Shown piece by piece: positions 1 through 6,710 of a stretch of DNA of 13,446 nt. Source of the DNA: an uncultured Gammaproteobacteria bacterium (GTDB lineage Bacteria; Pseudomonadota; Gammaproteobacteria; Steroidobacterales; GCA-2729495); the NCBI GenBank assembly GCA_937958785.1, contig CALGMY010000128.1:1-13446 (forward strand). Reading direction: 5' to 3'. Positions within the stretch are counted from its first letter, which is position 1. Each line of letters begins with the position of its first letter. Under the pieces are notes generated by a model, which was not told the origin of the DNA, ran no database searches, and worked only from the letters and a program-made list of their open reading frames with translations. The translations under genes were made by a program, and so were the position numbers.

Positions 1-390
1 GACCGGGACGGCAGCCTGCAGAAGCGTGACACCGGCTCCAGCCTCGGGGGCACCATGCGCCTCGGGGCGCAGGAGTGCCGGCTGCAGGCCGGCACGCTGG
101 CCCACGACCTCTACGGCACCGAGATCATCCGCGAGCGGCACCGGCACCGGTTCGAGTTCAACAACAACTACCTCGACCGCCTGAGCAACGCGGGCCTGGT
201 GTTCTCGGGCTTCTCCATCGATGGCCTCGTCGAGGTCGTCGAGCTGCCCGACCACCCCTGGTTCCTCGCCTGCCAGTTCCACCCGGAGTTCCAGTCCAAT
301 CCGCGGGATGGCCATCCGCTCTTCACCGGCTTCGTGCGGGCCGCGCGCAATTTCCGGGCCGAGGACCTGCCCGCCGTCGCCCGCGCATGA
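1..390 (+). CDS. pyrG: CTP synthase, C-terminal part (5' end outside window)
   Basis: C-terminal 129 residues of CTP synthase, the cytosolic enzyme that aminates UTP to CTP using ATP and glutamine. The visible part is the end of the class I glutamine amidotransferase domain. It has the GGTMRLGAQ segment, the RHRHRFEFNNNY stretch typical of this enzyme, and the QFHPEF motif, whose His and Glu complete the Cys-His-Glu triad; the Cys lies upstream of the window. The frame is open from base 1 and ends at TGA 388-390. It is followed without a gap by kdsA, whose ATG overlaps this stop (ATGA), so the two are probably translationally coupled. pyrG next to kdsA and eno is a common gammaproteobacterial arrangement. 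Confidence 0.97.
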   Translation, partial: DRDGSLQKRDTGSSLGGTMRLGAQECRLQAGTLAHDLYGTEIIRERHRHRFEFNNNYLDRLSNAGLVFSGFSIDGLVEVVELPDHPWFLACQFHPEFQSNPRDGHPLFTGFVRAARNFRAEDLPAVARA

Positions 391-1238
391 AGCTGGCCGG
401 GGTCGAGGTTGGCGCCGACCGGCCGCTGTTCCTGATCGCGGGTCCCTGCGTCGTCGAGACGGAGACCCTTGCCGTCGAGACCGCCGGCCGCCTGAAGGAA
501 ATCGCGGGCCGCTTCGGGGTGCCGTTCGTCTTCAAGTCCTCCTTCGACAAGGCCAACCGCTCCTCCCTGCGCAGCTACCGGGGGCCGGGCATCGACGAGG
601 GCCTCCGCGTGCTCGCCGAGGTCCGCCGCCAGGTCGGGGTGCCGGTGCTCACCGATGTCCATGAGGACACACCGCTCCCCGAGGTTGCCGCCGTCGTCGA
701 CGTGCTGCAGACCCCCGCTTTCCTGTGCCGGCAGACCAACTTCATCGTCCAGGTGGCGAGCCAGGGCAAGCCGGTCAACGTCAAGAAGGGCCAGTTCCTC
801 TCCCCCTGGGAGATGGCCAACGTGGTGGCCAAGGCCGAAAGTACCGGCAACCCGGGCATCATGGTCTGCGAGCGGGGTTTCACCTTCGGCTACAACAACC
901 TGGTGACCGACATGCGGGCCCTCGCGGTACTGCGCGAGACCGGGCGGCCGGTGGTGTTCGATGCCACCCATTCCGTGCAGCTGCCGGGTGGCCGTGGCGA
1001 CGCCTCGGGGGGGCAGCGCGAGTTCGTGCCGGTACTCGCCCGGGCTGCGGTGGCCGCGGGCGTGGCGGGCGTGTTCATGGAGACCCACCCGGACCCGGAC
1101 CGGGCCCTGTCCGATGGCCCGAATGCCTGGCCCCTGCACCTGATGGCGGACCTGGTCGAATCCCTGGTCGAGATCGACCGGGTCGTCAAGCGCCGGCCGC
1201 CGGTAGAGCTGGCAATCCCGAAGAAAAACCGAGAGTAG
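387..1238 (+). CDS. kdsA: 2-dehydro-3-deoxyphosphooctonate aldolase (KDO-8-phosphate synthase), metal-dependent type
   Basis: A 283-residue cytosolic enzyme condensing phosphoenolpyruvate with arabinose 5-phosphate to KDO-8-phosphate, the precursor of the inner sugar of the lipopolysaccharide core. The family pattern is complete: KSSFDKANRSS, the RGPG loop, VNVKKGQFLSPWEM, FGYNNLV, FDATHSVQLPGG and ETHPDPDRALSDGPNAWPL. Position 21 is Cys in AGPCVVET, where the metal-independent E. coli enzyme has Asn26. Together with the His of DATHS, the Glu of METHP and the Asp of LSDGP, this matches the Cys/His/Glu/Asp metal site of the metal-dependent class. The start is ATG 387, overlapping the pyrG stop. 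The gene ends 13 bases before eno. Its resemblance to the xanthomonad enzyme supports that placement. The function call is firm; metal dependence is inferred from the ligands. Confidence 0.97.
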   Translation: MKLAGVEVGADRPLFLIAGPCVVETETLAVETAGRLKEIAGRFGVPFVFKSSFDKANRSSLRSYRGPGIDEGLRVLAEVRRQVGVPVLTDVHEDTPLPEVAAVVDVLQTPAFLCRQTNFIVQVASQGKPVNVKKGQFLSPWEMANVVAKAESTGNPGIMVCERGFTFGYNNLVTDMRALAVLRETGRPVVFDATHSVQLPGGRGDASGGQREFVPVLARAAVAAGVAGVFMETHPDPDRALSDGPNAWPLHLMADLVESLVEIDRVVKRRPPVELAIPKKNRE

Positions 1239-1251
1239 AGACGAGGAACCG

Positions 1252-2535
1252 ATGAGCGCGATCCGTGACGTACATGGCCGGGAGATCCTGGATTCCCGCG
1301 GCAATCCCACCGTCGAGGCCGAGGTCCGGCTCGAGAGCGGGGCCTTCGGCCGCGCCGCGGTGCCGTCGGGCGCCTCCACGGGCAGCCGCGAGGCCGTGGA
1401 ACTGCGGGACCGCAATCCGGCCCGTTACCTCGGCAAGGGCGTGCGGCGCGCGGTCGCCATGGTCAACGGCGAGATCCGCAGCGAGCTGCTCGGGGTCGAC
1501 GGCTGCGACCAGCGCACGGTCGACCGGCGCATGATCAACCTGGACGGCCGGGCCAACAAGGAAAACCTGGGCGCCAACGCGATCCTCGCCGTTTCGCTGG
1601 CTGCCGCCCACGCGGCGGCCGCCGAGCGGGGCCAGCCCCTGTACCGCACGCTCGGGCCCGGCACCGTGCTGCCGGTGCCGATGATGAACATCGTCAATGG
1701 TGGTGCCCACGCCGACAACAGCGTCGACATCCAGGAATTCATGGTGCTACCCGTGGGCGCCGGGTCCTTCAGCGAGGCCCTCCGTTGCGGCACCGAGATC
1801 TTCCATGCCCTGAAGGCGGTGCTGAAGGCGAAGGGCCTGTCCACGGCGGTGGGCGATGAGGGCGGTTTTGCCCCGGACCTGCCTTCCAACGCGGCGGCCC
1901 TCGACACCATCGCCGAGGCCGTGGGCAAGGCGGGATTCCGGCTGGGGCAGGATGTTTTCCTGGGCCTCGACGTGGCGAGCAGCGAGCTGTACCGGGACGG
2001 CGCCTACCACCTCGAGTCGGAGGGCCGCAAGTTCACCCCCGAGCGCTTCGCCGCCTATCTCGCCGGGCTCGTTCGCCAGTACCCGATCATCTCGATCGAA
2101 GACGGCATGGCGGAGGACGACTGGGCTGGTTGGGCGCTGCTCACGCGGGCCCTGGGCGCCCGGGTCCAGCTGGTCGGCGACGACCTCTTCGTCACCAACA
2201 CCGCGATCCTCGGCCAGGGCATCGCCGAAGGCATTGCCAATGCCATCCTCATCAAGCCGAACCAGATCGGGACGCTCACCGAGACCCTGGCGGCCATCGA
2301 CATGGCCGTCGACGCCGGCTATGCCGCGGTGATCTCCCACCGCTCGGGGGAGACCGAGGACTCGACCATCGCGGACATCGCGGTCGGCACAAGAGCTAGC
2401 CAGATCAAGACCGGCTCGCTCTGCCGGTCTGACCGCATTGCCAAGTACAACCAGCTGCTGCGCATTGAAGAGCAGCTCGGTTCCGAGGCACAGTACGCGG
2501 GCCGGGCGGCGTTTCCGGTGAAATTGCCGGGCTGA
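1252..2535 (+). CDS. eno: Enolase (phosphopyruvate hydratase)
   Basis: A 427-residue enolase catalysing interconversion of 2-phosphoglycerate and phosphoenolpyruvate in glycolysis and gluconeogenesis. In many proteobacteria it also scaffolds the RNA degradosome, but nothing here shows whether that applies. Catalytic and metal residues line up with the E. coli enzyme as I recall it, with a constant offset of 6-7: the general acid/base pair Glu203 (GDEGGF) and Lys335 (IKPNQIGT), and Mg ligands Asp240 (LDVASSE), Glu283 (IEDGM) and Asp310 (GDDLFVTNT). The signatures SHRSGETED and KTGSLCRSDRIAKYNQLLRIEE are present at the C-terminus. The ATG start at 1252 has a GAGGAA ribosome site just upstream. 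Length is normal. It sits between kdsA and ftsB, so PEP made here is a direct substrate of KdsA. Confidence 0.99.
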   Translation: MSAIRDVHGREILDSRGNPTVEAEVRLESGAFGRAAVPSGASTGSREAVELRDRNPARYLGKGVRRAVAMVNGEIRSELLGVDGCDQRTVDRRMINLDGRANKENLGANAILAVSLAAAHAAAAERGQPLYRTLGPGTVLPVPMMNIVNGGAHADNSVDIQEFMVLPVGAGSFSEALRCGTEIFHALKAVLKAKGLSTAVGDEGGFAPDLPSNAAALDTIAEAVGKAGFRLGQDVFLGLDVASSELYRDGAYHLESEGRKFTPERFAAYLAGLVRQYPIISIEDGMAEDDWAGWALLTRALGARVQLVGDDLFVTNTAILGQGIAEGIANAILIKPNQIGTLTETLAAIDMAVDAGYAAVISHRSGETEDSTIADIAVGTRASQIKTGSLCRSDRIAKYNQLLRIEEQLGSEAQYAGRAAFPVKLPG

Positions 2536-2565
2536 GCCGGCGGCACTGGCCCGGGGGAGGGTGGC

Positions 2566-2871
2566 ATGCGGGACGAAGTCTTCCTGATGCGGGCGGGGAT
2601 CGGGCTCCTTTCCGTCCTGCTCGTGCTGCTGCAGGTCCGCCTCTGGGTTTCCGACGACGGCTTCCGGGAGGTCGCGCGCCTGGGGACCCTCATCGCGGCC
2701 CAGGCCGACGAGAACACCCGCCTCAGCCAGCGGAACCAGCGGCTGGAGGCCGAGGTCGTGGAGCTTCGCAAGGGGGACGCCGCCGTGGAGGAGCGCGCCC
2801 GGGCGGACCTCGGGCTCATCGGGCCGGGCGAGACCTTCTTCCTGTTCGGGGCCGGCCGGCCGGCCGGCTGA
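2566..2871 (+). CDS. ftsB: Cell division protein FtsB
   Basis: A 101-residue bitopic inner-membrane protein of the FtsQ-FtsL-FtsB divisome complex. Residues about 10-28 form a single transmembrane segment (GIGLLSVLLVLLQVRLWV). They are followed by a periplasmic coiled coil at about 42-70, rich in Glu/Arg/Leu, with the typical Asn-containing stretches ENTRLSQRNQRLEAEV. The end ARADLGLIGPGETFF matches the conserved FtsB tail. The position directly downstream of eno is the usual one. The ATG at 2566 is preceded by a strong GGGGGAGGG ribosome site; an alternative in-frame ATG at 2587 (MRAGIG) would shorten the cytoplasmic tail. The last codons lie in a perfect (CCGG)n palindrome. The usual downstream partner ispD is absent. 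Confidence 0.93.
   Translation: MRDEVFLMRAGIGLLSVLLVLLQVRLWVSDDGFREVARLGTLIAAQADENTRLSQRNQRLEAEVVELRKGDAAVEERARADLGLIGPGETFFLFGAGRPAG
2851..2868. repeat. 18-bp perfect CCGG palindrome at the 3' end of ftsB
   Basis: GCCGGCCGGCCGGCCGGC is a perfect self-complementary run in the last codons of ftsB (residues GRPAG), directly before the TGA. It could fold as a short hairpin in the mRNA or be prone to replication slippage. No T-run follows, so it is not a canonical intrinsic terminator. It may simply reflect codon use in a very GC-rich genome. Confidence 0.6.
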
Positions 2872-2900
2872 GCCCGCCCGTCGCACCCGGCGCCGCCGCC

Positions 2901-3647
2901 GTGCTCCACATCCAGCACCACGATGCCGTGGCGGAGATCCGGATGGACCGGGCCCCCGCCAACGCCCTGAACCTGGCGCTGGTCGAGCAGCTGCTCGCCG
3001 CCCTGGAGACCGTCCGCATGGATGGCGCGAGGGCCATCGTGCTCACGGGCCGGCCGGGGATGTTCAGCGGCGGCCTCGACGTGCCCGAGCTGATCCAGCT
3101 CGACCGGCGGCACATCGAGTCGTTCTGGGGCCGTTTCTTCAGCCTCACCCATCAGCTGGCCGCGAGTCCCGTGCCGGTCGTCGCCGCGGTCTCGGGGCAT
3201 GCGCCGGCCGGCGGTGCCGTCCTGGCCCTCCACTGTGACTGGCGCATTGGCGTCGCCGGCCGGTTCCGCATCGGCCTCAACGAGGTGCAGGTGGGCCTGC
3301 CGGTACCACCCACGATCCTCGTCGCGCTCGAGCTGGCCGTCGGCCCCCGGCAGGCGCTCAGGCTGGCGTCCCGGGGTGAACTCGTGACCATGGAGGAGGC
3401 CCTCGCCGTGGGTCTCCTGGACGAGCTGGTGCAACCCGACGCGCTGCTCGCCGCGGCCCTGGCGCGGGCGGGCGAGTGGCTGGCCCTGCCACCGGTCGCG
3501 ATGAACACCACGCGACTCGCCACCAAGGCGCGCCTCATCAGGGCCCTGGAAGGGCCTGCCGACGTTGCCACTGCCACCAGCTGGTGGTTTTCGGCCGAGA
3601 CCCAGGCCGGCATGCGCCGGCTGGTCGAAAAGCTGGGCCGGGGCTGA
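2901..3647 (+). CDS. Crotonase-family protein, probable delta3-delta2-enoyl-CoA isomerase
   Basis: A 248-residue crotonase-fold protein. The oxyanion-hole segments are FSGGLDVPEL (about 55-64) and PAGGAVLALHCDWRI (about 102-116). The position equivalent to the first catalytic Glu of enoyl-CoA hydratase (Glu144 in the rat enzyme) is Val107, whereas the second is kept as Glu128 in IGLNEVQVG. This single-Glu pattern, and the block GHAPAGGAVLALHCD...RIGLNEVQVGL, closely resemble mitochondrial ECI1, which shifts 3-enoyl-CoA double bonds to the 2-trans position so that unsaturated fatty acids can enter beta-oxidation. The start is uncertain: GTG 2901 fits the family N-terminus but has no clear ribosome site, and GTG 2928 and ATG 2943 are alternatives. 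The gene lies 29 bases after ftsB in the place often held by ispD, and its stop is 4 bases from the convergent aldo/keto reductase. The fold is sure; isomerase activity is inferred. Confidence 0.85.
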   Translation: MLHIQHHDAVAEIRMDRAPANALNLALVEQLLAALETVRMDGARAIVLTGRPGMFSGGLDVPELIQLDRRHIESFWGRFFSLTHQLAASPVPVVAAVSGHAPAGGAVLALHCDWRIGVAGRFRIGLNEVQVGLPVPPTILVALELAVGPRQALRLASRGELVTMEEALAVGLLDELVQPDALLAAALARAGEWLALPPVAMNTTRLATKARLIRALEGPADVATATSWWFSAETQAGMRRLVEKLGRG

Positions 3648-3651
3648 GCCG

Positions 3652-4641
3652 CTACCAGGCGTAGGCCTCGGGGGCGGGGCCGCCGGGACCGGGGAACAGC
3701 GTGTCGAGGCGGGCCAGGAACTCCTCCGGCAGCCGGATCTCAAGCGCGCGGAGCGACTCGTCGAGCTGGGCGACGGTGCGCGGCCCGATGATCGGCGCGG
3801 TGACGCCGGGCTGGTGCAGCAGCCAGGCAAGCGCCACGTGGGCCGGGTGTTCGCCGAGCCCGTCGCACAGTGCTTCCCACTGCCGGATCCGGTCGCCCTC
3901 GGTCTCCAGCCAGCGGCTCACCATCGGGCCTGCGCTGCGGCCCTCCCGGGCCTTGCGCAACGCGCCCCCGAGCAGTCCCCCCGCGAGCGGCGACCAGGGG
4001 ATCACGCCGATCCCATAGGCCCGGGCCGCCGGCAGCACCTCGAGTTCCACGGTCCGGCTCCGGAGGTTGTACAGGGACTGCTCCGAGACGAGGCCGGGCA
4101 TCCGCCGGGCCCGGGCCGCCTCCTGGGCCTGCGCGAGATGCCAGCCGGCGAAGTTGGACGAGCCAAAATAGATCACCTTGCCCTGCTGGCGCAGGACCGA
4201 GAACGCCTCCCAGATCTCGTCGAAGGGCGTTTCCCGGTCGATGTGGTGCATCTGGTAGAGATCGATGTGATCGGTGCGCAGCCGCCGCAGCGACTCGTCG
4301 CAGGCCGCGCGGATGTGCAGCGCGGACAGGTGCGTGGTGTTGGGCCAGTTGTCAGTGCGTCCGAAGCCCTTCATCGAGTTGTAGAGCTTGGTGGCGATTA
4401 CCGTGCGCTCCCGGCGCTCGCCCCCCTTCGCGAACCAGCGGCCGATGATCTCCTCGGTCGCGCCGGGTCCCGCCGTGCCACCGTACATGTTGGCGGTGTC
4501 CACGAAATTGATGCCGAGTTCCAGGGCCCGGTCGAGTATCGCGTGGGCCTCCGGCTCGGCGGTGTACTGGCCGAAATTCATCGTCCCGAGCGCGAGCCGG
4601 GAGACGCGGAGGCCGCTACGGCCGAGGTGGGTGTACTGCAT
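3652..4641 (-). CDS. Aldo/keto reductase
   Basis: A 329-residue NADPH-type aldo/keto reductase with a (beta/alpha)8 barrel. The catalytic tetrad is visible: Asp48 and Tyr53 (NFVDTANMYGG), Lys85 (VIATKLY) and His132 (DLYQMHHID). Cofactor-side motifs follow: YFGSSNFAGWHL, SEQSLYNLRSR, GVIPWSPLAGGLL, and the C-terminal PIIGPRTVAQLDESLRAL that binds the dinucleotide. It belongs to the bacterial group related to Kv-beta/YghZ/GSP69-type reductases; the substrate cannot be told, and small aldehydes or methylglyoxal-like compounds are possible. The ATG at 4639-4641 has an AAGGAA ribosome site. It starts 11 bases after the smr-domain gene and is likely co-transcribed with it. The 3' end converges on the isomerase gene with only 4 bases between stops. 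The frame remains open upstream, but those codons belong to the smr gene in another frame. Confidence 0.93.
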   Translation of the reverse strand: MQYTHLGRSGLRVSRLALGTMNFGQYTAEPEAHAILDRALELGINFVDTANMYGGTAGPGATEEIIGRWFAKGGERRERTVIATKLYNSMKGFGRTDNWPNTTHLSALHIRAACDESLRRLRTDHIDLYQMHHIDRETPFDEIWEAFSVLRQQGKVIYFGSSNFAGWHLAQAQEAARARRMPGLVSEQSLYNLRSRTVELEVLPAARAYGIGVIPWSPLAGGLLGGALRKAREGRSAGPMVSRWLETEGDRIRQWEALCDGLGEHPAHVALAWLLHQPGVTAPIIGPRTVAQLDESLRALEIRLPEEFLARLDTLFPGPGGPAPEAYAW

Positions 4642-4652
4642 GGGAGTTTCCT

Positions 4653-5201
4653 TCAGCGGGCGAGCAGGACGTACACGGCGCCGGTGCCCCCGTCCCGGGC
4701 GGGCGCCGTCGTGAAGGCGAGCACCTGGTCCCACTGGGGCAGCCAGCGGTTCAGCTTGACCTTGAGGACCGGGCCGCCAGGCCCGGAGCGCAGGCCCTTG
4801 CCGTGCACGATCCGCACGCAGCGCAGGCCCTGCAGGAGCACGTCGTTCATGAATTCCCTGAGCATGAGCCGGGCTTCGTTGGCCGTGAGGCCGTGCAGGT
4901 CGAGTTCATCCTGGATGGCATAACGGCCACGGCGCAGTTCCTTGAGCACCCGTAGGGGAACCTGCGGCCGGCGAAAGCTGAGTTCCTCGCCACTCTCCAG
5001 GCCCACTTCCGCGGGGCCCCGCGCCAGCGATTCCTCGAGCACGGCCTGGTCATCGGCGCGGGCGAACCGGGCCCGGGGTGCCGGTGCCGGCTTGCGCAGC
5101 GGCACGCGCCGGCGGGACTTCACCGGCCGCACCGGGCCCACGAGGTCGCCGAACCGGGCGGCATCCTCGCCGGGGGTGTGCTTGCCATCCTTGCGGGTCA
5201 A
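4653..5201 (-). CDS. Smr-domain endonuclease-like protein (SmrA/SmrB type)
   Basis: A protein of 182 residues, the size of the E. coli SmrA and SmrB proteins. The N-terminal half is basic and proline/arginine-rich, probably flexible (about 1-50). A conserved linker with VPLRVLKELRRGRY leads into the Smr domain (about 95-182), which carries the signature LDLHGLT and the HGKG loop followed by LNRWLPQWDQVLAFTTAPARDGGTGAVYVLL. Smr domains are nucleases related to the MutS2 C-terminus. E. coli SmrB cleaves mRNA at collided ribosomes; whether this one does so is inferred only. The start is TTG at 5199-5201, with GAGGG five bases upstream; no better in-frame ATG or GTG was found. It is divergent from surE with 71 bases between and is probably the first gene of a unit with the reductase. 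Confidence 0.9.
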   Translation of the reverse strand: MTRKDGKHTPGEDAARFGDLVGPVRPVKSRRRVPLRKPAPAPRARFARADDQAVLEESLARGPAEVGLESGEELSFRRPQVPLRVLKELRRGRYAIQDELDLHGLTANEARLMLREFMNDVLLQGLRCVRIVHGKGLRSGPGGPVLKVKLNRWLPQWDQVLAFTTAPARDGGTGAVYVLLAR

Positions 5202-5236
5202 GAGCGCCCTCGCATGCCTCTGCGCTATGCATTAGC

Positions 5237-5266
5237 ATTCTAGGGCTTCACCGCCCGGCTGCCCAA
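5237..5266 (-). promoter_or_regulatory. Candidate sigma-70 promoter for the smr-reductase unit
   Basis: Read on the minus strand, TTGGGC (5266-5261) and TAGAAT (5242-5237) are separated by 18 bases. This would place the start of transcription near 5230, about 30 bases before the TTG start codon. Four of six -35 bases and five of six -10 bases match consensus. The same 71-base gap must also serve surE, for which I see only a weak TAGCAT at 5233-5238 and no good -35. The imperfect palindrome GCTATGCATTAGC at 5224-5236 lies at the predicted start and could be an operator, though this is speculative. Confidence 0.35.
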
Positions 5267-5272
5267 CAAAGA

Positions 5273-6013
5273 ATGCGACTGCTCCTCTCGAACGACGACG
5301 GCTATCAGGCCGACGGACTCGCCACGCTCGCCCTGAGCCTGGCGGACCTCGCCGAGATCACCGTCGTCGCGCCGGACCGCAACCAGAGCGGGGCCAGCCA
5401 CTCCCTGACCCTCGAGTCGCCGCTCCGGGTGCACAAGACCCGCGAAGGCATCCACTACGTCAACGGGACCCCCACCGACTGCGTCCACCTCGCCATCACC
5501 GGCCTGCTCGAGCAGGAGCCTGACATGGTGATCGCCGGGATCAACCATGGGGCGAACCTCGGCGACGATGTGCTCTACTCGGGCACGGTGGCCGCGGCGG
5601 TCGAGGGCCGTTTCCTCGGGCTGCCGGCGATCGCGGTGTCCCTGACCGGCGAGCACCGCCACTTCGATACCGCCGGCCAGGCCATCCGCACGCTGTTCCA
5701 GCACCTGGTGGGTGCGCCCCTGCCGCCGGACACCATCCTCAACGTCAACGTGCCCGACGTGCCCTTTGGCGAACTGCGCGGCTTCAGGGCCACCCGCCTC
5801 GGCTACCGGCATCGGGCAGAGAGGGTCGTGGAGGCCCGGGACCCGAAGGGCAGGCGGATCTACTGGGTGGGGGCGGCCGGCCCGGGCCAGGACGCCGGCC
5901 CGGGCACGGACTTTCACGCCATCGAGCACGGCTACGTTTCCGTCACACCGCTGAAACTCGACCTTACCGACCGACCGCGGGTCGAGCTCATCGCCGGCTG
6001 GCTGCCGAAGTGA
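5273..6013 (+). CDS. surE: 5'/3'-nucleotidase SurE
   Basis: A 246-residue cytosolic metal-dependent survival nucleotidase that dephosphorylates nucleoside monophosphates and short polyphosphates and is linked to stationary-phase survival. The N-terminus has Asp8 and Asp9 in LLSNDDGYQADG, Ser39 in APDRNQSGAS and Asn91 in INHGANLGDDVLYSGTVAAA, the four metal/phosphate-site positions of the family. Later signatures are NVNVPDVP, YWVG, DAGPGTDF and GYVSVTPL. The ATG at 5273 places these residues at the positions expected for the family, and length is normal. The frame is open further upstream, but that part is antisense to the smr gene. A near-tandem hexapeptide (AGPGQD-AGPGTD) is encoded by a 12-bp direct repeat at 5876-5887 and 5894-5905. 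pcm follows after 22 bases. Confidence 0.97.
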   Translation: MRLLLSNDDGYQADGLATLALSLADLAEITVVAPDRNQSGASHSLTLESPLRVHKTREGIHYVNGTPTDCVHLAITGLLEQEPDMVIAGINHGANLGDDVLYSGTVAAAVEGRFLGLPAIAVSLTGEHRHFDTAGQAIRTLFQHLVGAPLPPDTILNVNVPDVPFGELRGFRATRLGYRHRAERVVEARDPKGRRIYWVGAAGPGQDAGPGTDFHAIEHGYVSVTPLKLDLTDRPRVELIAGWLPK

Positions 6014-6035
6014 GGCGGGGCGGGGGCATCCGGCC

Positions 6036-6710
6036 GTGACGGGCGGCAGGCAGGTGATCAACGGCATCGGGATGACGTCGGCCCGCACGCGGGAACGCCT
6101 GGTCCGGCGCCTCGGCGAGACGGGAATCACCCATCCCGCCGTCCTCGAGCGCATTCGCAGCGTGCCGCGGCACCTGTTCGTGGATGAAGCGCTCGCCAGC
6201 CGCGCCTACGAGGACAGCGCCCTGCCGATCGGCCAGGGCCAGACCATCTCCCAGCCCTGGGTCGTCGCCCTGATGACCCAGGCCCTCGTCGCCGACGCAG
6301 AGCTGCCCCTGCGCAAGGTCCTCGAGGTCGGCACCGGCTGCGGGTACCAGACCGCCGTCCTGTCGCCCTTCGTCCGCCAGCTCTTCACCATCGAGCGCAT
6401 CGGGACCCTGCAGCAGGCCGCCCGCACACGCCTCAACCAGCTGGGCTTCGACAACGTCCGGTACCGCCACGGCGACGGGTTCAAGGGTTGGCCGGGCCAG
6501 GCCCCGTTCGACGGCATCATCGTCGCAGCGGCGCCAGCCGGCGTGCCCCCCGCGCTCCTCGAGCAGCTCGCCGAGGGCGGTCGCCTCGTGATCCCGGTGG
6601 GGCCTTCGGGCCAGCAGGACCTGGTGCGTTTTACCCGGCGCGGGGACGACTACCAGCGGGAGCTGCTGTCCCGCGTGTCCTTCGTCCCGCTCGTCGAGGG
6701 CACGGGCTGA
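6036..6710 (+). CDS. pcm: Protein-L-isoaspartate O-methyltransferase
   Basis: A 224-residue cytosolic repair enzyme that methylates L-isoaspartyl residues in aged proteins with S-adenosylmethionine. Motifs in order: SVPRHLFVDEAL (about 42-53), the substrate-site block IGQGQTISQPWVVALMTQAL (about 65-84), SAM motif I VLEVGTGCGYQTAVL (about 95-109), the acidic post-I residue in LFTIER, motif II PFDGIIVAAAP, and LLEQLAEGGRLVIPVG. The chosen start is GTG 6036 with a G-rich ribosome site (GGGGCGGGGG) upstream; GTG 6054 and ATG 6072 are alternatives that keep all motifs. It follows surE and precedes nlpD, the usual stress/survival cluster. The TGA stop overlaps one likely start of nlpD. Confidence 0.96.
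   Translation: MTGGRQVINGIGMTSARTRERLVRRLGETGITHPAVLERIRSVPRHLFVDEALASRAYEDSALPIGQGQTISQPWVVALMTQALVADAELPLRKVLEVGTGCGYQTAVLSPFVRQLFTIERIGTLQQAARTRLNQLGFDNVRYRHGDGFKGWPGQAPFDGIIVAAAPAGVPPALLEQLAEGGRLVIPVGPSGQQDLVRFTRRGDDYQRELLSRVSFVPLVEGTG

Noticed and set aside
168..1415. A minus-strand frame of 415 codons opposite pyrG, kdsA and eno
   Set aside because: Shadow frame rich in Arg/Gly/Pro/His, antisense to three clear enzymes, crossing gene boundaries, with no recognisable domain.
3648..3700. Intrinsic terminator between the convergent isomerase and reductase genes
   Set aside because: Only 4 bases separate the stops, and I could not find a convincing stem followed by T residues.
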